Assembly (NCBI RefSeq): GCF_905120465.1
Contig: NZ_CAJHOF010000010.1
Coordinates: 1-64,000 of the forward strand
DNA length: 64,000 nt
Direction of reading: 5' to 3'
Source: Campylobacter majalis
GTDB taxonomy: Bacteria; Campylobacterota; Campylobacteria; Campylobacterales; Campylobacteraceae
Translations under genes and position numbers: made by a program
Notes under the pieces: model-generated
The model's database searches: none
What the model was told of the DNA's origin: nothing
Seen by the model: only the letters and a program-made list of their open reading frames with translations
Part shown: piece after piece, positions 1 through 8,491 of the stretch
Layout of the letters: each line of letters opens with the position of its first letter
Position numbering within the stretch: position 1 is the first letter of the stretch

Positions 1-7
1 AAATTTT

Positions 8-67
8 ATTTAATATTTATTAAATATATAGTAAAATAAAAATCAACTATAAACTTTTAGGAGGTAA
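8..67 (+). promoter_or_regulatory. AT-rich leader of the CstA-like gene with small dyad and strong RBS
   Basis: The DNA before the first gene is almost pure A+T and contains an 8-bp dyad (ATTTAATA, two bases, TATTAAAT, positions 8-25). A strong ribosome binding site (TAGGAGG) lies just upstream of the ATG at 69. The dyad may be chance in such AT-rich sequence. The RBS is clear and supports the start chosen for the gene. Confidence 0.35.
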
Positions 68-68
68 A

Positions 69-1466
69 ATGACTTGGTTTTTCTTTTGTGTTGGGTTGCT
101 TATAGTAGCCTATTTCACATATGGAAAGATAGTTGAGAAAATTTTTGTCATAAATCCTGAGCGTAAAACTCCAGCACAAACGATGGCTGACGGAGTTGAT
201 TACGTTAAGATGTCAAATACAAAAGTTTTCTTAATACAACTTTTAAATATCGCTGGACTTGGTCCTATATTTGGTCCAATTTTAGGAGCGTTATATGGTC
301 CAGTGGCTATGCTATGGATAGTTTTTGGGTGTATTTTTGCTGGTGCGGTGCATGATTATTTTTCAGGTATGCTTAGTGTGCGTTCAAATGGTGCTTCTGT
401 GCCTACTGTTGTTGGCGATCATCTTGGTGTTTGGGCAAAGCAGTTTATGAATATTTTTGCTTTAGTTTTATTAGTGCTTGTTGGCGTTGTATTCGTGCTA
501 GGTCCAGCAAAGCTACTTGCTGGGCTTACGTCAATGGATGTTGCGATTTGGGTTGGGATAATTTTTGCATACTACATAATTGCTACCTTGGTGTCTATTG
601 ATAAAATTATAGGCAGACTTTATCCATTTTTTGGTGCTTTGTTGCTATTTATGTCATTTGGACTTACTATAGGGCTTATGTTTAGCGATAGAGAATTTTA
701 CTCAGTTGGGCTTGATTTTTTTACAAACTACGATCCTAGTGGTTTGCCTATATGGCCTTTGCTTTTTGTTACTATATCGTGCGGTGCGATTTCTGGTTTT
801 CACGCTACGCAATCGCCACTAATGGCTAGATGCATACAAGATGAAAAATCAGGCAGGATGATATTTTACGGAGCAATGATACTTGAGGGTATTATAGGGC
901 TTATTTGGTGCACACTTGGGCTTAGTTTTTATGACTCGCCTGAGCTTTTTAAAGCAGCACTTGATGCTGGTTCGCCATCTGGAGTAGTGCATGAGATATC
1001 AATAGCACTTTTAGGCAGCGTTGGTGGCATCATAGCGATACTTGGCGTTGTTATCTTGCCTATTACATCAGGCGATACGGCGTTTCGTTCAGCACGTCTT
1101 ATTATAGCTGATTTTTTCAAGCTTTCACAAAAAGAGATAATCAAGCGACTTTATATAGCTATTCCGCTGTTTGTGGTTGGTTTTATCATATCAAAAGTTG
1201 ATTTTAACATCGTTTGGAGATATTTTGGCTGGGCAAATCAAACTACAGCAGCCATAATGCTATGGGCGGCATCGGCATATATGTATAAACGCGGTAAATT
1301 TCACTGGATTACAACTATTCCTGCGATATTTATGACGGCGGTTGTTATAGCTTATCTTGCAAATGCAAAAATAGGCTTTAATCTTGATATGAGTATCTCA
1401 ACCATCATGGGTGTAGTTGGAGCGTTTGTATGTCTTGGTATGTTTTTTAGGATAAAAAAGGCATAG
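69..1466 (+). CDS. CstA-family permease, short form
   Basis: A polytopic inner-membrane protein of 465 residues that matches the carbon starvation CstA family. Members are peptide or pyruvate transporters, usually near 700 residues, with shorter forms of about 470-560 also known. Seen here: a first membrane segment in residues 2-20, the conserved early stretch around NIAGLGPIFGPILGALYGP, then about a dozen hydrophobic helices separated by short charged loops. The protein ends soon after the last helix and lacks the long C-terminal extension of the large form. A GGAGG ribosome site sits just before the ATG. The gene stands alone and is followed by a GC-rich hairpin. Substrate cannot be read from sequence; pyruvate or small peptides are the family possibilities. 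Confidence 0.85.
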   Translation: MTWFFFCVGLLIVAYFTYGKIVEKIFVINPERKTPAQTMADGVDYVKMSNTKVFLIQLLNIAGLGPIFGPILGALYGPVAMLWIVFGCIFAGAVHDYFSGMLSVRSNGASVPTVVGDHLGVWAKQFMNIFALVLLVLVGVVFVLGPAKLLAGLTSMDVAIWVGIIFAYYIIATLVSIDKIIGRLYPFFGALLLFMSFGLTIGLMFSDREFYSVGLDFFTNYDPSGLPIWPLLFVTISCGAISGFHATQSPLMARCIQDEKSGRMIFYGAMILEGIIGLIWCTLGLSFYDSPELFKAALDAGSPSGVVHEISIALLGSVGGIIAILGVVILPITSGDTAFRSARLIIADFFKLSQKEIIKRLYIAIPLFVVGFIISKVDFNIVWRYFGWANQTTAAIMLWAASAYMYKRGKFHWITTIPAIFMTAVVIAYLANAKIGFNLDMSISTIMGVVGAFVCLGMFFRIKKA

Positions 1467-1470
1467 TTTT

Positions 1471-1490
1471 AGGGGGTAAGCCCCCTATTT
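1471..1490 (+). terminator. Hairpin terminator between cstA-like gene and upp
   Basis: AGGGGG, a four-base loop, then CCCCCT, followed by ATTTTAATT. It lies between the converging cstA-like gene and upp and could serve both directions. It is one of the few GC-rich patches in intergenic DNA here. Confidence 0.75.
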
Positions 1491-2116
1491 TAATTAGTGT
1501 TAAATACTCTATCTCCAGCATCCCCTAATCCTGGAACAATATAGTTTTTATCATTTAAACACTCATCAATAGCAGCTGTATATACCGCTACATCCGGATA
1601 AACTTCACTAAATCTTTTTAAGCCTTCAGGTGCGGCAATTATTGATATAAATTTAATATCCCTAACGCCCTTGTCTTTTAAAAATTTTACAGCATCTATT
1701 GCAGTTCCACCAGTTGCAAACATAGGGTCTATGATAATTGCTGTGCGATTTGCATAATCACTAGGAAGCTTAGCGTAAAAAAATTCTGCTTTTGCAGTCT
1801 CTTCGTTGCGTTGAAATCCTAAAAACCCAACACTCGCATCAGGCATTAGCTTAAATACGCTATCAAGCATACCAAGTGCTGCACGCAAAATCGGACAAAT
1901 CATAACCTTTGTAGCTAGTTTATGCCCTTTGGTTTTTGTTACAGGTGTAGTGATATCAACTTCACGCAATGCCAAATCACGAGTTGCTTCAAACATCATT
2001 AAGTAGCTAATCTCATCAATTAGCATTCTAAATTGAAATGGCTGAGTTTTGACATCTCTTAAAATAGTGAGTTTATGCTCGATTAGTGGGTGTTTTATAA
2101 GCTTTACATTATTCAT
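1490..2116 (-). CDS. upp: Uracil phosphoribosyltransferase
   Basis: Cytoplasmic salvage enzyme that joins uracil to PRPP to give UMP. It has 208 residues, the normal family length. The PRPP-binding loop DPMFATGGTA is at residues 130-139, and the uracil-binding C-terminal segment ending in PGLGDAGDRVFNT is intact. It lies 16 bases downstream of gltX on the same strand and is probably cotranscribed with it. The upp, gltX and SurA-like chaperone grouping is also found in C. jejuni, which supports the organism assignment. The AAAAGGAATAAA leader gives a good ribosome site. Nothing is unusual. Confidence 0.97.
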   Translation of the reverse strand: MNNVKLIKHPLIEHKLTILRDVKTQPFQFRMLIDEISYLMMFEATRDLALREVDITTPVTKTKGHKLATKVMICPILRAALGMLDSVFKLMPDASVGFLGFQRNEETAKAEFFYAKLPSDYANRTAIIIDPMFATGGTAIDAVKFLKDKGVRDIKFISIIAAPEGLKRFSEVYPDVAVYTAAIDECLNDKNYIVPGLGDAGDRVFNTN

Positions 2117-2132
2117 TTTATTCCTTTTAAAT

Positions 2133-3515
2133 TTATACTTTTAAGACATTTAAAGCGTTAGCAATTCTAGTTTTTATCTCATTGCTTCCAAGCACTTCAA
2201 GCACTTCAAATATCGAAGGCGACACGCTAGAACCAACTAAACTTATGCGAAGAGTTTGTGCTAAATCTTTAAGCTTTAGGTTGTTTTTGTTTAAAAACTC
2301 ATTTGTTAGCACTTCATAAGCTTTTGCATCCAAATCCAAGGTCAAAATTTTGGCAAAATTTTCTAAAATATCTAATGAAGTAGGCGTGATAAATTTATCT
2401 ACCGCTTTTTGTTCGTATTGTGTTGGGCGATTTAAAATAGCATTTGCACTATCTTTTAGTTCAACAAGAGTTTTTGAACGCTCTCTTAAGATATCAAGCA
2501 GTAATTCACCCTTTTTGTGAGCTTTAAAATCAACACCAAAATACAACATCTCTTTAGCCAACCGTTCAAAAGGCATCGTTTTGATATAGTGTGCGTTTAG
2601 CCACTCAAGTTTGCTTTTGTTATAAGTGCTTGCAGATTTGTTTATAGCGTATGGATCAAAGTATTTTAACATATCATCCATGCTAAAAATTTCATCATCT
2701 CCATGACTCCAGCCAAGGCGAATTAAAAAATTAAGCAAGGCTTCTGGCAAATACCCCATCTGCTTATACTCCATGACATCAGTCGCACCGTGTCGTTTGC
2801 TTAGCTTTGATCCATCTTCGCCGTTTATCATGGCTACGTGAAAAAACTCAGGCATTTTAAAGCCTAGTGCCTCGTATAGCACGATCTGCTTTGGCGTATT
2901 TGACAGGTGATCATCGCCTCTTATCACGTGTGTTACGCCCATTAATGCATCATCAATTACAACAACAAAGTTATAAGTCGGTGTGCCATCACTTCTAGCG
3001 ATTATAAAATCATCAAGTATATCATTTACTTGAAATTTAACTTCGCCCTTTATTCCGTCATGTATTACTATCTCGCCACTCTCTGGTGCTTTGATACGTA
3101 TAACAGGCTCAATACCACTTGGCGGTGTGCCTGTGAAGTTGCGATATCTGTTGTCATATTTTGGACGCTCTTTTCTTGCTTCTTGCTTGGCCCTTAACGC
3201 ATCTAGTTCATCTTTGCTCATATAGCACTTATAAGCTTTGCCCTCATCAAGTAGCTTTTTTATGTATTGCTTGTAGATATCAAATCGCTCAGATTGATAT
3301 GTTACTTCGCCATCATGCTCTAACCCACACCATTTAAATGCCTCTTTTATAGCGATGGTTGCCTCTTTTGAGTTTCGTTTTAAATCAGTATCTTCTATGC
3401 GAAGTAGAAATTTTCCTTTATTTTTTCTAGCGTACAAATAACTATACAATGCTGTTCTAAGCCCTCCAACATGTAAATACCCAGTCGGAGACGGAGCAAA
3501 TCTAGTAACAATCAT
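2133..3515 (-). CDS. gltX: Glutamyl-tRNA synthetase
   Basis: Class I aminoacyl-tRNA synthetase that charges tRNA with glutamate. Seen: N-terminal FAPSPTGYLHVGGL, which carries the HIGH-like motif; the cluster RIEDTDLKRN; a Rossmann core with TPTYNFVVVIDDALMGVTHVIRGDDH; and the KMSKS-type loop SKLSKR. The C-terminal anticodon-binding region is complete, giving 460 residues. An in-frame extension to 3551 exists, but the protein start at MIVTRFAPSP (3515, or the preceding ATG at 3518) follows an AAAGG ribosome site and fits the family. Epsilonproteobacteria usually carry two paralogues, one of which may charge tRNA-Gln. This one resembles the GltX1-like, tRNA-Glu form, but that is a judgement from memory of the family. 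Confidence 0.95.
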   Translation of the reverse strand: MIVTRFAPSPTGYLHVGGLRTALYSYLYARKNKGKFLLRIEDTDLKRNSKEATIAIKEAFKWCGLEHDGEVTYQSERFDIYKQYIKKLLDEGKAYKCYMSKDELDALRAKQEARKERPKYDNRYRNFTGTPPSGIEPVIRIKAPESGEIVIHDGIKGEVKFQVNDILDDFIIARSDGTPTYNFVVVIDDALMGVTHVIRGDDHLSNTPKQIVLYEALGFKMPEFFHVAMINGEDGSKLSKRHGATDVMEYKQMGYLPEALLNFLIRLGWSHGDDEIFSMDDMLKYFDPYAINKSASTYNKSKLEWLNAHYIKTMPFERLAKEMLYFGVDFKAHKKGELLLDILRERSKTLVELKDSANAILNRPTQYEQKAVDKFITPTSLDILENFAKILTLDLDAKAYEVLTNEFLNKNNLKLKDLAQTLRISLVGSSVSPSIFEVLEVLGSNEIKTRIANALNVLKV

Positions 3516-3586
3516 CATTTTTACCTTTGTTTTTATGTTATAATATCGCAAAATTATATTAAAAAATTCTTTAATAAAGGTTTTAC

Positions 3587-4417
3587 ATGGTTAAAAAACT
3601 ATTTCTTGCTTCAATTATTGGCACATTTGCTTTATCATCAGAGCTTGTAAATGGCATAGCGGCGATTATAGAAAATGAAGCAATAACACTATATGAGATT
3701 GAACGTGTTAAAAAAGAGCTAAATGTAGATAAGCAAAGAGCATTAGACTTGCTTATTAGAGATAGGCTAGAGCAAGCTCAAATTAAAAATTTAGGCATAG
3801 TAGCCACACAGCTTGAAATCAATCAGCGCATAGATGCAATAGCTAGGCAAAATGGCATGAGTATGGCTCAGTTTAGAGATCATATAGAGTATAAGCAAGG
3901 CGTAAAATTTACAGATTTTAAAAACGATATACAAAAATCAATCCAACAAGAAAAACTATACAAAAATATACTAAGCGAGGCTGGTAAAAACATAGATGAA
4001 AACTCAGCCAGAAACTATTACGAGGCAAATATCAATCAATTTACGACATTTAGCACGGCTGAGGTTACACTTTATAGAGCCTTAGATGCTGATACACTCC
4101 AAAAACAAATCGCATCAGGCACTAAGCCGATAAATGGGGTTCAAACACAAAATATCACGCTTGATAGCCAAAACATACCACCGCAGTTAGTAGCTATCAT
4201 ATCAGCAACACAAGATGCAAGCTTTACTGGCATTTTAAAGGCTCAAAATGGCTTTGATGCATTTTACGTCAAAAAAAAGAGTGGGCTAAAAACAGCTAGT
4301 TTTCAGCAAGCTAAAAACCAAATCCTAAATCAGATGCACCAAGCCGAACAAGACCGAGCCGCACATGATTATTTTGAAAAACTAAAATCAAAATCTAAGC
4401 TTAATATACTACGATAA
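3587..4417 (+). CDS. SurA-like periplasmic chaperone
   Basis: A 276-residue exported protein with a signal peptide in residues 1-17 followed by a SurA N-terminal-type helical domain (about residues 20-130: NGIAAIIENEAITLYEI...). The remaining part, about residues 135-260, resembles a single parvulin-like peptidyl-prolyl isomerase domain. Its position beside gltX and upp matches C. jejuni Cj1289, which has been structurally described as a SurA-like chaperone. The likely role is to escort outer-membrane proteins across the periplasm. It is divergently transcribed from gltX with a gap of about 70 bases, so the two probably share a promoter region. It is intact and ends 6 bases before the converging sensor gene. 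Confidence 0.88.
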   Translation: MVKKLFLASIIGTFALSSELVNGIAAIIENEAITLYEIERVKKELNVDKQRALDLLIRDRLEQAQIKNLGIVATQLEINQRIDAIARQNGMSMAQFRDHIEYKQGVKFTDFKNDIQKSIQQEKLYKNILSEAGKNIDENSARNYYEANINQFTTFSTAEVTLYRALDADTLQKQIASGTKPINGVQTQNITLDSQNIPPQLVAIISATQDASFTGILKAQNGFDAFYVKKKSGLKTASFQQAKNQILNQMHQAEQDRAAHDYFEKLKSKSKLNILR

Positions 4418-4423
4418 CTTTTG

Positions 4424-5302
4424 CTAAAAGAGCGAGTTGAAAAAGAAATTTTCATTTAGCAAACTTTGCTCTTTTAAATCCTTGTTGATATGCAGCACAT
4501 AATATCCAAGTCGGTTTAAACTCATATCAACAAGCGGCGTAACGGCAAAATAATGAGTGCGTGATTTGTAAAAATTTACATTTTCAAAATCTATCTCTTT
4601 TAAAATTTCAATCGCATTTAGATTTGTGCTTGTATAGTTTGACACATAATAATCATCTAAAAGATTATCAGCCTGTATGCTTCTTATTATCTTTGTTTTG
4701 TTTTTATCAATTAATACAAAAAGATCGATGCCTTGCTCTTTAAAAAATCCGCTTATATGGTCAAAATCAAGCATAACCTCTATCGTGCCAAGCTTCGTGC
4801 CTTGTTTTGTTACGTTTGATATAGCTCTTATAAATGTTCCAGCTATGCCATTTTCTATCCCTGCAACTGGTGCCTTTATGCGATCGGCTTCTTTTAGTAA
4901 AAATCTAAACGAAGCCAAATCATCTCCAAAACGCGTAAAATTCCAGCTTCTAAGATAGCTTTTAAAATCTCTAGTGTGTAGGTGAATTTTGATATTTTTA
5001 TACATTGAGACAGAATTTAAACTAGAGACAATATTTGAAATTTTATCCATGCACTCTTGTCTATCATCTTTAATAAAGCAGTCTTGAACGCCGTCATTTT
5101 GCCCTATTAGTTTTGCTAATGCTAGTGATGATAGTTTTTGATCTTCGATGTTTTTATTTAGCTGTTTTACTTGATAATCCAAAAACATTCTAGCCGAGTT
5201 TAACTCTCTTTCATTGGAGTATTCTATATAAAAATAACTAAGCAATAACACTATAATGACAGCCAATACCCCAGCCGTAATCGCTACAGATTTACTTTTC
5301 AT
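4424..5302 (-). CDS. Membrane-anchored Cache-domain sensor without output domain
   Basis: 292 residues: one N-terminal membrane anchor (about residues 7-26), then an extracytoplasmic domain that looks like the ligand-binding Cache region of Campylobacter chemoreceptors. The helix with KSYLRSWN and the following aromatic strand ending YYVLHINKDL are typical of these domains. The protein stops where a chemoreceptor would enter its second membrane helix, so there is no HAMP or methyl-accepting part. The stop abuts the converging chaperone gene. It may be a real stand-alone periplasmic sensor or a truncated chemoreceptor. It overlaps the HIT gene by 4 bases, which implies translational coupling and favours a live gene. 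Function unknown. Confidence 0.7.
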   Translation of the reverse strand: MKSKSVAITAGVLAVIIVLLLSYFYIEYSNERELNSARMFLDYQVKQLNKNIEDQKLSSLALAKLIGQNDGVQDCFIKDDRQECMDKISNIVSSLNSVSMYKNIKIHLHTRDFKSYLRSWNFTRFGDDLASFRFLLKEADRIKAPVAGIENGIAGTFIRAISNVTKQGTKLGTIEVMLDFDHISGFFKEQGIDLFVLIDKNKTKIIRSIQADNLLDDYYVSNYTSTNLNAIEILKEIDFENVNFYKSRTHYFAVTPLVDMSLNRLGYYVLHINKDLKEQSLLNENFFFNSLF

Positions 5303-5658
5303 AATCTACTCACCAAAATTTTACTAAACTCGTCAAAATTTGGCAAATTTAGCTCACAATCCCTTATTTTTTCGCCCCACATTGAGTTTGGATAGTGTGT
5401 GTCGTTTTCAAATCTTGCTGTTACATGAATATGCACATGTGGCACGTAGTTGCCAAAACTTGCGATATTTATTTTGGTTGGATTATAAAACTCAAGCATC
5501 GTTTTTTCTACTATCAAAAGCACTTCAAATAGTCTATTTCTAGTATTACTATCACACTCACTTAACTCTTTATATGCGTGATTTGTAAAAATTTTAACCC
5601 ATGGCAAATAGCTATCTTCACGCTGTATATTGATAAAATCATCTTTATATATCATCAT
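5299..5658 (-). CDS. HIT-family nucleotide-binding protein
   Basis: A 119-residue cytoplasmic protein with the histidine-triad signature HVHIHV near residues 74-79, as in nucleotide hydrolases and transferases of the HIT superfamily. Spacing from the start and the preceding strand (NIASFGNYVPHVHIH) fit the fold. The protein is short but complete for the family. It is the first gene of a two-gene unit, its end overlapping the start of the Cache-domain gene by 4 bases. The substrate cannot be predicted. Two ATG codons lie at the start (5658 and 5655); either may be used. Confidence 0.85.
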   Translation of the reverse strand: MMIYKDDFINIQREDSYLPWVKIFTNHAYKELSECDSNTRNRLFEVLLIVEKTMLEFYNPTKINIASFGNYVPHVHIHVTARFENDTHYPNSMWGEKIRDCELNLPNFDEFSKILVSRL

Positions 5659-5845
5659 CTCTCCTTGCTTAAAATTCTAGCCAAAAGTTATTAAAATTTC
5701 ATTAGTTTAAATAACTTTTGTCCTAGAAAAACAAACTTAAAACCAAATAGTAACAAAAGCAGAACTAAAAATATATAAAAACTTAAATTTCTATAAAACA
5801 AAAGAAATTTTTTGCTAAAATATAGTGAAAATTTTGGGGGATCTT

Positions 5846-6490
5846 ATGACACAAGCCATGAAAGAAAAATATGTAAAATTGGTTGAGTTTTTAGGCGATG
5901 TTTTGGGATACAATTATGAAATAGTCCTACACGATATAACTGATGATGGAGCAAGTATAGCAGCAATTGCTAATTCGCATATAAGCGGACGGACGGTAAA
6001 TTCTCCAATGACAGGATTTGCACTTGAGATAATGCAAAGCAAAAAATACCTACAAACAGATTTTATAACAAATTATAAAGCTTCAACAAAACTTAAAAAA
6101 AAGCTAAATGGCTCAACGTTTTTCATAAAAGAAAATGGCAAACTCACTGGTATGCTTTGTATAAATTATGACAACTCAGAGTTTGAAAAAATCTCAAATG
6201 AAATTTTGCGTCTAGCAAATGTCTTGCCAAATGAGCCAAAGCTTCCAACAACAGAGGCCGTTGAGCAACTAAGCCAAGACATAGAAGAGATAATTGAAAG
6301 CGTGCTAAAAACGCATGATTTAGACATATCTGATTTAAAGCCCAAAAATAGAGCTGAGTGCATAGCAAAACTATATGAAAATGGGATATTTAACATAAAA
6401 GGTGCGATATCAAAAGTAGCAAAATATCTAAATTTATCAGAACCAAGCATCTATCGCCACTTACAAAAATTAAGTAGCGATAGTGTTTAA
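5846..6490 (+). CDS. YheO/DauR-type PAS and helix-turn-helix regulator
   Basis: Predicted transcription factor of about 214 residues with an N-terminal YheO-like PAS domain (about residues 5-115, including YEIVLHDI and FFIKENGKLTGMLCINYD) and a C-terminal DauR-like helix-turn-helix (FNIKGAISKVAKYLNLSEPSIYRHLQKL). Family members sense small molecules such as amino acids. The open frame extends to a GTG at 5825, but a GGGGGA ribosome site lies just before the ATG at 5846, so that start is preferred. The gene converges on the first EamA exporter gene with one base between stop codons. A link to those exporters is possible from proximity only. Confidence 0.85.
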   Translation: MTQAMKEKYVKLVEFLGDVLGYNYEIVLHDITDDGASIAAIANSHISGRTVNSPMTGFALEIMQSKKYLQTDFITNYKASTKLKKKLNGSTFFIKENGKLTGMLCINYDNSEFEKISNEILRLANVLPNEPKLPTTEAVEQLSQDIEEIIESVLKTHDLDISDLKPKNRAECIAKLYENGIFNIKGAISKVAKYLNLSEPSIYRHLQKLSSDSV

Positions 6491-6491
6491 A

Positions 6492-7361
6492 TCAGGCTTG
6501 TTTTGACTTTATGGTGCCTATTTCACTTATCAAGATTGCACTAATTATAATAACGGCTCCAATAATTTGCATCATGCCAAATGTCTCACCACCTATAAAA
6601 TAGCCCAAAATTCCAGCCGAAACTGGCTCAAGAGTAAAAATCAAAGCCGCTTTTACAGGTGTTGTTAGTCTTAACATAGTTCCCATCATGATAAATCCAA
6701 AAATCGAAGCAAAAATAACGCTTATAACCATCGCTTTATAAAAGTTATAATCAAGCGTTGGATTTATGCCGCCATCAAACACATTTGCAAAAATTGCCGA
6801 CAAAGCCACGATAACGATAAACTGCGTCGCTAAAAGCGTAAAAAGCTCACATTTTCTAGCAAAATGGCTAGTAAAAACGATGTGAAATGCCCATGCAAAT
6901 GCACAAACTACGCTTAACGCCTCGCCCTTTGTAAAACCAGCACTAGGATCGCTTAAAAAATAAAGCCCAACACAGCCCAAAGCCACGCCGATATATGCGT
7001 AAATGCTTATCTTTTCTTTAAAAAACGCATAAACCACAAATGGCACGATGGCGACGTTTAGACCGCTTATAAATGCGACGTTTGCAGTTTGAGCAAATTT
7101 AAACGCAAAAGTTTGAGAACTAAAGCCTACAAATAAAAATATCCCTAAAATAAGACCGTATTTTATGGCTTTAAAATCTAGCTTTGACGAGAATTTATAA
7201 GCGATTAGCACCATGATAAAAAAGGTTATTAAAAATCGCCAAAATAGCAAAACAAACACGCCGTTAGTAACTGTTGCAGTTGCCATTGGCAAAAACGTAG
7301 CCCCCCAAATAATAGCCGTTAAAATTAATAAAATATCGGCCCTTAACTCTGTAATTTTCAT
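6492..7361 (-). CDS. EamA-family (DMT superfamily) transporter 1
   Basis: A 289-residue inner-membrane protein with ten predicted helices in two EamA repeats. The first repeat opens with ILLILTAIIWGATFLPMA and the second contains LTTPVKAALIFTLEPVSAGILGYFIGGE, the family hallmark. It is probably an exporter of metabolites or amino acids; substrate unknown. A close paralogue lies upstream on the same strand with about 70 bases between, so the pair arose by tandem duplication. Intact, with good GGGGGAAC-type leader DNA before the ATG. Confidence 0.9.
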   Translation of the reverse strand: MKITELRADILLILTAIIWGATFLPMATATVTNGVFVLLFWRFLITFFIMVLIAYKFSSKLDFKAIKYGLILGIFLFVGFSSQTFAFKFAQTANVAFISGLNVAIVPFVVYAFFKEKISIYAYIGVALGCVGLYFLSDPSAGFTKGEALSVVCAFAWAFHIVFTSHFARKCELFTLLATQFIVIVALSAIFANVFDGGINPTLDYNFYKAMVISVIFASIFGFIMMGTMLRLTTPVKAALIFTLEPVSAGILGYFIGGETFGMMQIIGAVIIISAILISEIGTIKSKQA

Positions 7362-7432
7362 TGTTCCCCCTTAAAAAAGGTGAGATTTTAACACAAAATA
7401 TTAAATTCTCACAAAAATTTCACGGAGTAATT

Positions 7433-8332
7433 TTATCTTTTAAGGCGTTTTTTATTTACGATTGTTTCGAAAAAATACGAACCAATTTCACTAATTAATA
7501 TGCCAACTAAAATAATAAATGCACCAAAAATTTGCCACGTTGATAAAATTTCAGCACCAAAATAGTATCCAATAAATCCAGCCGAAACTGGCTCCAGAGT
7601 AAGAATAAGAGCCGTTTTTACAGATGAAGTATAGCGTTGGGCTATGTTTTGGACAAAAAACGCAAACACGGTTGCAAATGTAGCAGTAATGCCAACCGCC
7701 CAAATAAACGCACTATCAAGCACTGGCAAATACGAGCCTTCAAAAATAATCGCACAAATAAAAGATAACACGGCTACAACGATAAATTCAGTAGTAACCA
7801 TGATGAAAATTTCACACTTTTTTACATAATATCCAGCCAAAATAATCTCAAATGCATAGGCAAATGCACACACCAAACTAAGCAGCTCTCCAAGCCCAAA
7901 ACCAAGATCTCCATCACAAAGTATATAAAGACCAACTGCGGCAAATATAGCACCTAAGTATGAGTGAAATTTTATATTTAATTTAAAAATTGCCCACATT
8001 AAAAATGGCACAAATACAACAACAAGCCCCGTAATAAACGCAACTGTTGAGCTTAGTGTGTATTTAAGAGCAAATGTTTGCAAGGCAAATCCAAAAAATA
8101 AAAATACACCAACTATTAAGCCGTATTTTATGCCTTTTATGTCTATTTTTTTAATAAATTTTAAGCTTATTAGCACCATCAGTATAGATGCAATTAAAAA
8201 TCGCCAAAAAAGTAGCGTAAATACACCATTAGTTTGTAGAGCCTTAGCCATTGGCAAAAATGTAACTCCCCAAACTAACGCAACAATAACAAGGGCAAAA
8301 TCAGCCGTGATTTCTTGCTTTTTACTAATCAA
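7433..8332 (-). CDS. EamA-family (DMT superfamily) transporter 2
   Basis: 299 residues, paralogue of the next gene downstream. It shares the order and wording of motifs (LVIVALVWGVTFLPMAKA near the start, VKTALILTLEPVSAGFIGYYFGAE near residue 245) and ends in a short basic tail. Ten membrane helices are expected. A pair of neighbouring EamA genes may act together or as a heteromer, as happens in some small transporters, but that is inference. Substrate unknown. Reading frame intact. Confidence 0.9.
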   Translation of the reverse strand: MISKKQEITADFALVIVALVWGVTFLPMAKALQTNGVFTLLFWRFLIASILMVLISLKFIKKIDIKGIKYGLIVGVFLFFGFALQTFALKYTLSSTVAFITGLVVVFVPFLMWAIFKLNIKFHSYLGAIFAAVGLYILCDGDLGFGLGELLSLVCAFAYAFEIILAGYYVKKCEIFIMVTTEFIVVAVLSFICAIIFEGSYLPVLDSAFIWAVGITATFATVFAFFVQNIAQRYTSSVKTALILTLEPVSAGFIGYYFGAEILSTWQIFGAFIILVGILISEIGSYFFETIVNKKRLKR

Positions 8333-8491
8333 ACTTTAAGCCTTTATAAAAGGTCTAAATTTACTATTTTTTTCTTATGTTAAATTGAATTTTAAATATT
8401 TAATTTAGCAACTTAAATATTTTTTTAAATTAGTTAAAATTTTAGTTAATTTTTAGTATTATTATACGAAATTTTAAACAAAGGCTTAAAT

